Shown here piece by piece: positions 1 to 5,972 of a DNA stretch of 18,642 nt. The DNA is from JAAUQA01 sp036351435. Its GTDB lineage: Bacteria; Pseudomonadota; Gammaproteobacteria; Competibacterales; Competibacteraceae. The stretch spans positions 1 through 18,642 of the forward strand of contig JAZBPA010000023.1 of NCBI GenBank assembly GCA_036351435.1, in the 5' to 3' direction. The notes beneath the pieces are model-generated. The model was not told the DNA's origin. It ran no database searches and saw nothing but the letters and a program-made list of their open reading frames with translations. Positions within the stretch are counted from its first letter, which is position 1. Every line of letters begins with the position of its first letter. Position numbers and translations under genes: made by a program.

Positions 1-1
1 G

Positions 2-1543
2 TTGCATTTGGTGCGAGGGGAAAAGATTGATCAACGGGCTATGTTGCGACGGTTGGCGGAATTGCAGTACACCCGTAACGACATTGAATTAGCCAGAGGG
101 ACTTACCGAGTGCGCGGGGAAGTAGTCGATATCTATCCGGCCGAGTCTGAATACGAAGCGGTGCGTGTGGAGCTGTTCGACGATGAAATCGAAGCGCTCA
201 GTTATTTTGACCCACTGACCGGGCACACGCTACGCAAAGTCCCACGATTAACGATCTATCCGAAAACCCATTACGTAACGCCTCGTGAGAAGCTGATGGT
301 GGCTATAAAGAAGATTCGTGGCGAACTCAGCGAACGGTTAGCAGAGCTCAACCACGATAACAAACTGCTGGAAGCGCAACGGCTGGAGCAACGCACCCGC
401 TTCGACTTAGAGATGCTCATGGAACTAGGATATTGCAGCGGTATCGAGAATTATTCTCGCCATATTTCGGGGCGCGAGGCCGGTGAGCCACCGCCTACTT
501 TGCTGGATTACTTGCCGCCTGATGCGCTGTTGTTCATTGATGAAAGCCACGTCACAGTGCCGCAGTTGGGTGCTATGTACAAAGGTGATCGATCCCGCAA
601 AGATACCTTGGTGGGTTACGGATTCCGTTTGCCGTCTGCTTTAGACAATCGACCGCTGCGGTTCGATGAATTCGAACGGTTGATCAGCCAGACGGTTTTC
701 GTTTCCGCCACGCCCGGTCCTTATGAAAAGGAACATGCCGGGGCGATCGCGGATCAAGTGGTGCGTCCCACGGGCTTGATGGACCCGGCGATCGATATTC
801 GTCCGGCGATTACCCAGGTTGACGATTTGTTGTCTGAAATTAACGCCCGCGTCACTGTGAATGAGCGGACATTGGTCACGACCCTGACCAAGCGCATGTC
901 TGAGGATTTGACTGAATACTTGCGTGAACACGGTGTAAAAGTACGTTACTTACATTCGGATATCGATACCGTAGAGCGGGTGGAAATTATCCGTGACTTG
1001 CGACTGGGGGAGTTCGATGTATTGGTCGGGATCAATTTGTTGCGTGAGGGTTTAGATATTCCGGAAGTGTCACTGGTCGCCATTTTGGATGCCGATAAGG
1101 AAGGCTTTCTGCGGTCCGATCGTTCACTGATTCAGACCATGGGGCGGGCGGCGCGCAATGTTCGCGGTAAGGCGGTGCTGTATGCCGATAAAATCACCGG
1201 ATCGATGCAACGGGCGATTGAGGAGACCGAACGGCGCCGGATCAAACAGAATGCTTATAACGAGGCGCATGGTATAACACCACAGAGTATACGTAAGGCT
1301 GTGGTCGACGTTTTGGAAGGCGTCTATGCCGACGCGCCTGCGCCGGCCACGCAGTATGCCAAGGTGGCCGAGGAGACAGCTCAGTACGCGGTTTTACCGC
1401 CGGCTGCGGTCCTTAAGAAAATCAAGCAACTGGAACAGGCCATGTATCGCCATGCGCGTGATCTGGAGTTCGAACAGGCCGCAAACGTGCGCGACGAGAT
1501 TCAGCGGATCCGCAGGCTAAGTCTAGGGATTGCTGAGGTTTAA
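2..1543 (+). CDS. uvrB: UvrABC excinuclease subunit B, C-terminal part (5' end outside window)
   Basis: UvrB is the damage-verifying helicase-like subunit of nucleotide excision repair: it is loaded by UvrA and recruits UvrC for incision. The visible 513 residues correspond to the last three quarters of the roughly 670-residue family protein; the reading frame is open at the left edge, so the N-terminal Walker A part is missing from the window, not from the gene. Visible landmarks are the Walker B-like DESH near visible residue 180, the nearby YGFRLPSALDNRPL stretch, helicase motifs V and VI in the second RecA-like domain (GINLLREGLDIPE, then QTMGRAARN), and a C-terminal UVR motif (roughly visible residues 468-503, LEFEQAANVRDEI) that contacts UvrC. 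Similarity to the Escherichia coli protein, from memory, is very high throughout. It ends with TAA, and no clear terminator follows before rpmE2. Confidence 0.97.
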   Translation: MHLVRGEKIDQRAMLRRLAELQYTRNDIELARGTYRVRGEVVDIYPAESEYEAVRVELFDDEIEALSYFDPLTGHTLRKVPRLTIYPKTHYVTPREKLMVAIKKIRGELSERLAELNHDNKLLEAQRLEQRTRFDLEMLMELGYCSGIENYSRHISGREAGEPPPTLLDYLPPDALLFIDESHVTVPQLGAMYKGDRSRKDTLVGYGFRLPSALDNRPLRFDEFERLISQTVFVSATPGPYEKEHAGAIADQVVRPTGLMDPAIDIRPAITQVDDLLSEINARVTVNERTLVTTLTKRMSEDLTEYLREHGVKVRYLHSDIDTVERVEIIRDLRLGEFDVLVGINLLREGLDIPEVSLVAILDADKEGFLRSDRSLIQTMGRAARNVRGKAVLYADKITGSMQRAIEETERRRIKQNAYNEAHGITPQSIRKAVVDVLEGVYADAPAPATQYAKVAEETAQYAVLPPAAVLKKIKQLEQAMYRHARDLEFEQAANVRDEIQRIRRLSLGIAEV

Positions 1544-1584
1544 CGGAGAGCAGACAGAAAAATAACCGAGTAAGAACGGAATCG

Positions 1585-1614
1585 TTGAATATAACCAATT
1601 AAAATTGCTATTAT
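1585..1614 (+). promoter_or_regulatory. Candidate sigma-70 promoter of rpmE2
   Basis: A -35 box TTGAAT (1585-1590) and a -10 box TATTAT (1609-1614) are 18 bases apart. The -10 is extended by TG one base upstream (TGC-TATTAT). Transcription would start near 1621, about 40 bases before the rpmE2 ATG. The spacer contains an imperfect palindrome (see the repeat entry). Assignment is by eye only. Confidence 0.5.
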
Positions 1615-1615
1615 T
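1588..1615. repeat. AT-rich imperfect palindrome inside the rpmE2 promoter
   Basis: The core is CAATT-AA-AATTG (1596-1607), and the outer arms AATA (1588-1591) and TATT (1612-1615) also pair, with three mismatched positions between core and arms. It lies between and over the -35 and -10 boxes, where a repressor site would act. Cysteine-free L31 genes are often controlled by the zinc repressor Zur, but this sequence does not match the Zur consensus as I know it (GTTATA-type half sites), so the regulator is open. Confidence 0.35.
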
Positions 1616-1660
1616 TCCTGTTCTAACGGTGCCGCTGCTACAGATTGTGAGGGGTTTTAC

Positions 1661-1906
1661 ATGAGAAAAGATATACATCCGGAATACAAAGAAGTGGTTT
1701 TTCAGGACATTTCTACAGATTTTTCGTTTCTGACCAAGTCGACCATCAAAACCAAGGACACGATCCAGTGGACCGATGGCAAGGAATATCCGTTGGTCAA
1801 AGTAGAGATTTCCAGTGCTTCCCATCCTTTCTATACAGGTAAACAGAAGATTATCGATACCGCCGGTCGGGTTGATCGTTTTCGGCGTAAATACGGGATG
1901 TCTTAG
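1661..1906 (+). CDS. rpmE2: 50S ribosomal protein L31, type B (zinc-independent)
   Basis: This 81-residue protein is a component of the large ribosomal subunit at the intersubunit bridge region. It starts MRKDIHPEYKEVVFQD and contains SSASHPFYTGKQ and GRVDRFRRKYG, the signatures of the longer type B L31. It contains no cysteine at all, so the zinc-binding CxxC of type A L31 is absent; this is the form that replaces zinc-containing L31 when zinc is scarce and so frees zinc. The ATG has a good Shine-Dalgarno sequence (TGAGGGG, 1648-1654, six bases upstream). It stands as a single gene between uvrB and a convergent gene. Confidence 0.95.
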   Translation: MRKDIHPEYKEVVFQDISTDFSFLTKSTIKTKDTIQWTDGKEYPLVKVEISSASHPFYTGKQKIIDTAGRVDRFRRKYGMS

Positions 1907-1912
1907 TCGTCG

Positions 1913-1948
1913 ATCCCCTCCCCAAAACTTGAAGAGTAGGGAGGGGAT
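1913..1948. terminator. Hairpin between convergent rpmE2 and the minus-strand gene
   Basis: A perfect 10-bp inverted repeat, ATCCCCTCCC (1913-1922) and GGGAGGGGAT (1939-1948), encloses a 16-base loop and lies just after the rpmE2 stop. No T run follows directly on either strand; the nearest plus-strand run (TTTTT, 1966-1970) is 17 bases away. Position between two convergent genes suggests a shared transcription stop or 3'-end stabilising hairpin, but it is not a canonical intrinsic terminator. Confidence 0.45.
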
Positions 1949-1968
1949 TAGTCTCGAATGGCGGATTT

Positions 1969-2589
1969 TTAGTCTTCCAACCTTTCTTGCTCCAGTAAAG
2001 CGTGTAGTTCATCCAGACCCGCTCGCCGCATCGGTTTACCATCTATCGGGCTGCGAGGCGCCTCGCGTTCCACATCACGCTTGAAAATGGTCAGCTCAAC
2101 AGTCGCTTCTCCTGCACTGAAGCTGAGTACCGGCAGGTAGGCATATTCTCCATTACCAAACCGTAAACGCCGTTCTCCCGCCTCGGCAGGTATGTTCTGT
2201 TCCAACAAAAACAACAACACGTCTTCCGAGGTGTCGGCAAACACGTGCAAATTGACGTTGGCATGAGAGTACGCCGTGCCGGTTAATACTGGCCCGACTA
2301 AACGAGGATGAAAACAGGCCAGAAATTGCATGGCTTCCCAGGCAGTTTCGCGCAAAGCCCGCAGCTGAATGGGCTGAGTCGTGGATTTGAATAAACGTTG
2401 ATATTCCAACAATGCCTGCTCTATTTCCGCATTACCCGGCAGCAACGCTTTGTTCGTTATTCTGAGCCGGGCAGCTGCCTTGCGCTTGGCCGCTAGAAAA
2501 TCTTTGATGCCTTCATCCACCATGATGCGCGCACATTCCTGAGTCAATAGCGACCTGAGTCTACTTTCATCGCGTTGCCGGGTAGCCAT
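1969..2589 (-). CDS. Conserved protein of unknown function, 206 aa
   Basis: I recognise this as a conserved gammaproteobacterial family that databases sometimes label nucleotidyltransferase-like or, wrongly, UDP-N-acetylmuramate-alanine ligase; its biochemical function is unknown. The protein is soluble, with no signal peptide or membrane segment. The N-terminal half is helical and basic (IMVDEGIKDFLAAKRKAAARL, residues 22-42). It is followed by LRETAWEAMQFLACFHPRLVGPVLTG (residues about 80-104) and an alternating acidic/hydrophobic part (NVNLHVFADTSEDVLLFLLE). The end has SPIDGKPMRRAGLDELHALL. The GPVLTGTA then VNLHVFAD pattern recalls the glycine and acidic strand of nucleotidyltransferase folds, but I cannot confirm catalytic carboxylates. 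The start is ATG at 2589 with AAGAGG (2598-2603) eight bases upstream. It converges on rpmE2 and diverges from pilM. Confidence 0.85.
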   Translation of the reverse strand: MATRQRDESRLRSLLTQECARIMVDEGIKDFLAAKRKAAARLRITNKALLPGNAEIEQALLEYQRLFKSTTQPIQLRALRETAWEAMQFLACFHPRLVGPVLTGTAYSHANVNLHVFADTSEDVLLFLLEQNIPAEAGERRLRFGNGEYAYLPVLSFSAGEATVELTIFKRDVEREAPRSPIDGKPMRRAGLDELHALLEQERLED

Positions 2590-2652
2590 TGAAAGGGCCT
2601 CTTACTGTGGTTGCTATTTGCGTTGAATCCGCCCACTCGCTAGAGCGTTGAT

Positions 2653-2678
2653 GGCCACTATCAGCTGATAAGGTGGCC
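2653..2678. repeat. Strong inverted repeat with perfect palindromic core
   Basis: Outer arms GGCCAC (2653-2658) and GTGGCC (2673-2678) flank the perfect 12-base palindrome TATCAGCTGATA (2659-2670), with a two-base bulge AG (2671-2672). Position some 60 bases upstream of the minus-strand start and 340 bases upstream of pilM fits an operator or a relic terminator; there is no adjacent T run. Confidence 0.5.
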
Positions 2679-2729
2679 CAAAATTTAACGGGTGAACGAA
2701 AAGAGTTCAGAGAAATTGCAACTGTGTTG

Positions 2730-2758
2730 TTGCCGCTAGCCAAGATAAGGATTATGCT
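2730..2758 (+). promoter_or_regulatory. Candidate upstream promoter in the pilM leader
   Basis: TTGCCG (2730-2735) and TATGCT (2753-2758) are separated by 17 bases, an ideal sigma-70 spacing. Transcription would start near 2765, giving either a leader of about 250 bases for pilM or a short RNA ending at the terminator-like hairpin near 2870. Inference from pattern only. Confidence 0.35.
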
Positions 2759-2809
2759 TAATCCGAAAGATGTATCAAAAGTTTACGGATAGCATTTTGA
2801 TGTAATTTG

Positions 2810-2870
2810 ACCACAAAAAATTCTAACCGCTCGCGCATATTTTGGATAACTCTTTGGTTTTGTGGTTTTT
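2810..2870 (+). terminator. Terminator-like long-loop hairpin with T run
   Basis: ACCACAAAA (2810-2818) is perfectly complementary to TTTTGTGGT (2858-2866), and the 3' arm runs into TTTTT (2866-2870). The 39-base loop is unusually long for an intrinsic terminator and the stem is A/T-rich, so termination may be weak or conditional. It could mark the 3' end of a short RNA or an attenuator ahead of pilM. Confidence 0.3.
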
Positions 2871-2907
2871 ATAAGGCTTGGCCTGAGAAAAATAATGACT
2901 GAGCAAA

Positions 2908-2937
2908 TTGCCGCAAAGCGACTATGCTTAATATATA
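2908..2937 (+). promoter_or_regulatory. Candidate promoter of the pilMNOPQ operon
   Basis: TTGCCG (2908-2913) and TATATA (2932-2937) are 18 bases apart, about 80 bases before the pilM start. The -10 region overlaps the second TATGCTTAAT copy (2923-2932). An overlapping alternative -10, TATACT (2934-2939), has a poorer spacing of 20 bases. Confidence 0.4.
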
Positions 2938-3017
2938 CTACTGAAAGCGGCGATAGCGTGTGTCTTTAAGGATACTTTTGCTCTAGTTTACTAAGCCCCA
3001 ACGTTGAGGACTGCATC

Positions 3018-4124
3018 TTGGCCCTATTCAAAACAAAAGAACGCGTTCTCGGTATTGATATCAGCGCTTCCGCTGTGAAGCTGATGGAGCTTGGTCGCAG
3101 TGGTCAGCGTTACAAGGTGGAAGCCATGGCTATTGAACCTCTTGCAGAAGGTGCCATGGAAAATCGTAACCCTGCCGATTTGGATGCTGTATCTGCTGCT
3201 ATTAAGCGTGCGCTGAGAGCTTCCGGTTCGCGGCTGAGAAAAGCTGCTGTTGCTGTACCAACCTCCAGCGTCATCACGCGTACTGTCCCGGTGCCGATAG
3301 AATATGATGAGGACGCTATCGAAGCCAATATTCAACTTGATGCGCCCAATTACATTCCGTTCCCATTAGAAGAAATTTATTTGGACTTCCAGCTTCAAGG
3401 TCCGTCCAGAGCAAGCAAGAGCGTTCAGGATGTGATGCTAGTGGCTTCCCGCCAGGAAAACGTTGACCTGCGCCAAGAGGTATTGCAGGGTGCCGGTGTC
3501 AAACCCATTATCGTTGATGTGGAAGCCTATGCCCTAGAGAATACTGCCCATCTTATGCTGCAGCAACTCGCACAGCAGGGGGGCGATGAAAGCGTTACGC
3601 TGAATAAATCGAAAGGCAGTGGGTTAGTGGCTTTGGTCGATATCGGCACCTCCATCACGACCCTTTACGTTCTCAAAGATGACCGGATTATATTCACTCG
3701 GGAACAATCATTCGGCAGCGAGCAATTGACTCGGGCTATTGCCGATGCCTACGAATTGCCAAAAGACAGGGCGGAGTTGGCGAAGCGTTCCGGAGATTTG
3801 TCAGATGATTATCCAACCACCATCCTCGCGCCTTTTCAGCAATCTGCCGTAGAGCAAATTAGCCAGGCCCTCCAATTTTTCTTCTCCGCAGATCATTATG
3901 ACATCGGCCAAGCTAACTCAGTAGACAGTATCGTCTTGGTAGGAGGAGGAGCTATGGTGGCTGATCTTGACAGGATTATTACCGATTTGTTGGGTATTCC
4001 AACGGTGGTTGGCAACCCCTTCGTGCATATGGGTAACGCCACTCGAGTCAATCGCCATAGTTTGTTGCGTGATGCACCGTTATTTGCGGTAGCCTGCGGG
4101 TTGGCGCTAAGGAGCTTTGACTGA
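3018..4124 (+). CDS. pilM: Type IV pilus assembly protein PilM (actin-like ATPase)
   Basis: PilM is the cytoplasmic actin-like component of the pilus alignment complex and binds the N-terminal tail of PilN at the inner membrane. The 368 residues show the actin-fold nucleotide elements: phosphate-1 GIDISASAVKLMEL (residues 12-25), phosphate-2 VDIGTSITTLYVL (about 207-219) and the adenosine motif VLVGGGAMVADLD (about 305-317), ending VACGLALRSFD. Length is slightly above the usual 354 or so; the linker before phosphate-2 (QQGGDESVTLNKSKG) may hold the excess. The start is TTG at 3018, chosen because the predicted N-terminus MALFKTKERVLGID fits the family and GAGGA (3006-3010) lies seven bases upstream; no in-frame ATG is available nearby. 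It is the first gene of the operon and ends one base before the pilN ATG. Confidence 0.95.
   Translation: MALFKTKERVLGIDISASAVKLMELGRSGQRYKVEAMAIEPLAEGAMENRNPADLDAVSAAIKRALRASGSRLRKAAVAVPTSSVITRTVPVPIEYDEDAIEANIQLDAPNYIPFPLEEIYLDFQLQGPSRASKSVQDVMLVASRQENVDLRQEVLQGAGVKPIIVDVEAYALENTAHLMLQQLAQQGGDESVTLNKSKGSGLVALVDIGTSITTLYVLKDDRIIFTREQSFGSEQLTRAIADAYELPKDRAELAKRSGDLSDDYPTTILAPFQQSAVEQISQALQFFFSADHYDIGQANSVDSIVLVGGGAMVADLDRIITDLLGIPTVVGNPFVHMGNATRVNRHSLLRDAPLFAVACGLALRSFD
4109..4114 (+). promoter_or_regulatory. Ribosome binding site deciding the pilN start
   Basis: AAGGAG lies 11 bases before ATG 4126 but only two bases before the in-frame TTG at 4117. The spacing argues for ATG 4126, which also gives the family N-terminus MTRINLLPWR. 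Confidence 0.7.
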
Positions 4125-4125
4125 T

Positions 4126-4698
4126 ATGACTCGCATTAATCTTCTACCCTGGCGTGATGCACGCCGCATAAGTAAGCAACGTAATACTCTGGTTTTGTTT
4201 GCCATTACGGTGGTTTTTGCAGGGGTTGGCGTTTTTGGGGCGTATTTGTATGTTGAGCAGTTAATCGCTAATCAAGAAGCTCGTAATCAGTATTTGCAAG
4301 GCGAAATTGAACGCCTTAAAAAGGCCGAGCAAGAAATCAAGGCCTTGGATGAGACCAAGGCTCGGTTGTTGGGTCGATTGCAAGTCATCCAGGATCTGCA
4401 AGCTCGACGTCCTGGTGTAGTGCGGGCTTTGGACTCTTTGGTGCGGTTATTACCCGAAGATATTTATTTATCCTCAATGGATGTGGCGGGCAACACATGG
4501 ACATTGAGAGGTACGGCTAGCTCAAATAATGTAGTGTCCGATTTCATGCGTAGACTCGCAGAATCGCCCTGGTTTGGTGAGCCTACCTTAAAGCTGATTG
4601 AAAATGAGGATGTTGGCGAGATTCGAACCAGTGCGTTTGAGTTGTCGGTTAGCCGGACTGCGCCTAAAAGTGGCTCGGATAGCGGGGGTCAATCATGA
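4126..4698 (+). CDS. pilN: Type IV pilus alignment protein PilN
   Basis: PilN is a bitopic inner-membrane protein whose short cytoplasmic N-terminal motif docks into PilM and whose periplasmic domain dimerises with PilO. This 190-residue protein starts MTRINLLPWRDARR, with the PilM-binding INLLPWR at residues 4-10. One membrane helix follows (about 21-43, TLVLFAITVVFAGVGVFGAY), then a charged coiled coil (about 45-95) and a ferredoxin-like periplasmic domain containing LVRLLPEDIYLSSMDVAG. An in-frame TTG nine bases upstream is possible but too close to the ribosome site. Its stop overlaps the pilO start as ATGA, which suggests coupled translation. Confidence 0.95.
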   Translation: MTRINLLPWRDARRISKQRNTLVLFAITVVFAGVGVFGAYLYVEQLIANQEARNQYLQGEIERLKKAEQEIKALDETKARLLGRLQVIQDLQARRPGVVRALDSLVRLLPEDIYLSSMDVAGNTWTLRGTASSNNVVSDFMRRLAESPWFGEPTLKLIENEDVGEIRTSAFELSVSRTAPKSGSDSGGQS

Positions 4699-5336
4699 AT
4701 TTTTCTGATCTCAGGAATTTGGATTTTACCAATATGGGGGGTTGGCCGAGCCTGGCCAAAGCCATTGCCGTCATTATCATCGTGGCGGCCATAGGTGGTG
4801 TTGGGTATTGGTTTTTGACCCGCCATCAGCTCGAAGATTTAGCGAAGGTTGAAAGAGATGAGCAGGAATTGCGGGCTGAGTTTACCCGCAAGCAACAAGT
4901 GATGGCCAACCTCGACGCCTATCGGGCGCAAATAGAGGAAATGCAAGCCTCACTCGATAAACTGATTAAACAGCTTCCTACCAGCACAGAAATGCCCGAT
5001 TTGATTGATAATATCTCCAATACAGGGAAGCGAAACGGGCTTGATTTTGCGTTGTTTCAACCGCAAGCGGAACAACGTCAGGAATTTTATGCCGCCAAGC
5101 CCATTGCCATCAAGGCGAGCGCTACCTACCATCAGTTCGGCGCTTTTGTCAGCAGCATTTCTGCTTTGTCCCGTATTGTGACGCTGGAAAAGGCGAAACT
5201 TGTAGAAGTCGATTCGCGAGTGCAGTCGGGTGGAGATAACAAGCCCTTGACGATTGAAGCGACTTTGCAGACTTATCGTTATCTGGATGCTGGGGAAGGG
5301 GAAAGCGCTGAGGCGCAAGGTTCAGCGGAGAATTGA
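4695..5336 (+). CDS. pilO: Type IV pilus alignment protein PilO
   Basis: PilO partners PilN in the periplasmic ring that joins the inner-membrane motor to the PilP-PilQ secretin. The 213 residues have a short cytoplasmic N-terminus (MNFSDLRNLDFTNMGGWPS), one membrane helix at about residues 20-41 (IAVIIIVAAIGGVGYWF), a coiled coil at about 45-95 (LEDLAKVERDEQELRAEF) and a compact C-terminal domain with the family stretch LPTSTEMPDLIDNIS. The start overlaps the end of pilN by four bases and its stop TGA (5334-5336) sits inside the ribosome site region of pilP, so the pil genes are tightly packed. Confidence 0.95.
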   Translation: MNFSDLRNLDFTNMGGWPSLAKAIAVIIIVAAIGGVGYWFLTRHQLEDLAKVERDEQELRAEFTRKQQVMANLDAYRAQIEEMQASLDKLIKQLPTSTEMPDLIDNISNTGKRNGLDFALFQPQAEQRQEFYAAKPIAIKASATYHQFGAFVSSISALSRIVTLEKAKLVEVDSRVQSGGDNKPLTIEATLQTYRYLDAGEGESAEAQGSAEN

Positions 5337-5341
5337 GGAGA
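5335..5341 (+). promoter_or_regulatory. Ribosome binding site deciding the pilP start
   Basis: GAGGAGA sits nine bases before ATG 5351. The longer in-frame start TTG 5333 precedes the site and TTG 5345 is only three bases after it, so ATG 5351 is preferred. Confidence 0.65.
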
Positions 5342-5350
5342 TTATTGGAT

Positions 5351-5944
5351 ATGTACCCGCGACTTTGTTTTTCAGACCGCCCAACGCGCTGGTTGCAAAG
5401 CGGTCCTTTGTTGATAACGGTTCTGTTGGTTGCTGGTTGTATGGAACCTGACCCTAATGATCTGACTCGCGATCTGAAACAATTTGTCGCAGAAACCAAG
5501 GCTAAATCGTCTGGAAAGCCGCTTGATCCACCGCCGAAAATTGAACCTTACCAACCGTTTACCTACACTGCCGAGGGATTAAAGGACCCGTTCCTACCTT
5601 CGCCTTTCGTGCAGCAGGAGCTCGCTGTCATGGACGAAATACCCGAGGAAGAACTTCCCGATACCGGTATTCGGCCCGACTTTAATCGTCCCAGAGAAGA
5701 GCTGGAAAAATATGCTTTGGGGTCTTTGAGCATGGTTGGGACTTTCTTACAAGGGGGAGATTTATGGGCACTGGTTTTAGCCCCTGATGGGATTGTGCAT
5801 CGTGTCCAGACAGGAAATCATTTGGGGATGGACCATGGCAGGATAACGAATATTACAGAGCAGCGCATTGATCTGACCCAGATCGTCGCAGAGGGGAGAC
5901 GCTGGATGGAACGTGATGCTTTTCTGACACTTACTGAGAAATAG
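5351..5944 (+). CDS. pilP: Type IV pilus lipoprotein PilP
   Basis: PilP is the lipoprotein that links PilN/PilO to the N-terminal domains of the secretin PilQ. From ATG 5351 the protein has 197 residues. A signal peptide ends in the lipobox LVAGC with the lipid-attachment cysteine at residue 30. A proline-rich disordered segment follows (about 45-100, PLDPPPKIEPYQPF, LKDPFLPSPF), then the C-terminal HR-type beta-sandwich domain (YALGSLSMVGTF, WALVLAPDGIVHRVQTGNHLG). The string GLKDPFLP followed by acidic residues is typical of PilP. It is separated from pilQ by 28 bases with no terminator. Confidence 0.94.
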   Translation: MYPRLCFSDRPTRWLQSGPLLITVLLVAGCMEPDPNDLTRDLKQFVAETKAKSSGKPLDPPPKIEPYQPFTYTAEGLKDPFLPSPFVQQELAVMDEIPEEELPDTGIRPDFNRPREELEKYALGSLSMVGTFLQGGDLWALVLAPDGIVHRVQTGNHLGMDHGRITNITEQRIDLTQIVAEGRRWMERDAFLTLTEK

Positions 5945-5972
5945 AAAGGAAACACCGTTAAGGGGTGCGCCC

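Larger units (their letters stand above)
2590..3017. other. 428-base gene-free divergent intergenic region
   Basis: This region lies between the minus-strand unknown gene and pilM and is clearly richer in A+T than its flanks. I see no convincing protein gene in it. It contains a 26-base inverted repeat (2653-2678), two copies of a TTGCCGC plus TATGCTTAAT pair (2730-2762 and 2908-2932), a small hairpin ATCAAAA/TTTTGAT (2774-2780/2795-2801), a terminator-like hairpin (2810-2870) and likely pilM promoter boxes. In Pseudomonas the divergent neighbour of pilM is ponA; no trace of it is visible here. Confidence 0.7.

Noticed and set aside
1961..1970. T run after the rpmE2 hairpin as part of a canonical terminator
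   Set aside because: It is 17 bases beyond the stem and overlaps the end of the convergent gene, so it does not make the hairpin canonical.
2895..2969. A 24-codon reading frame (MTEQIAAKRLCLIYTTESG...) upstream of pilM
   Set aside because: It has no convincing ribosome site, overlaps the likely promoter boxes and has no recognisable content.
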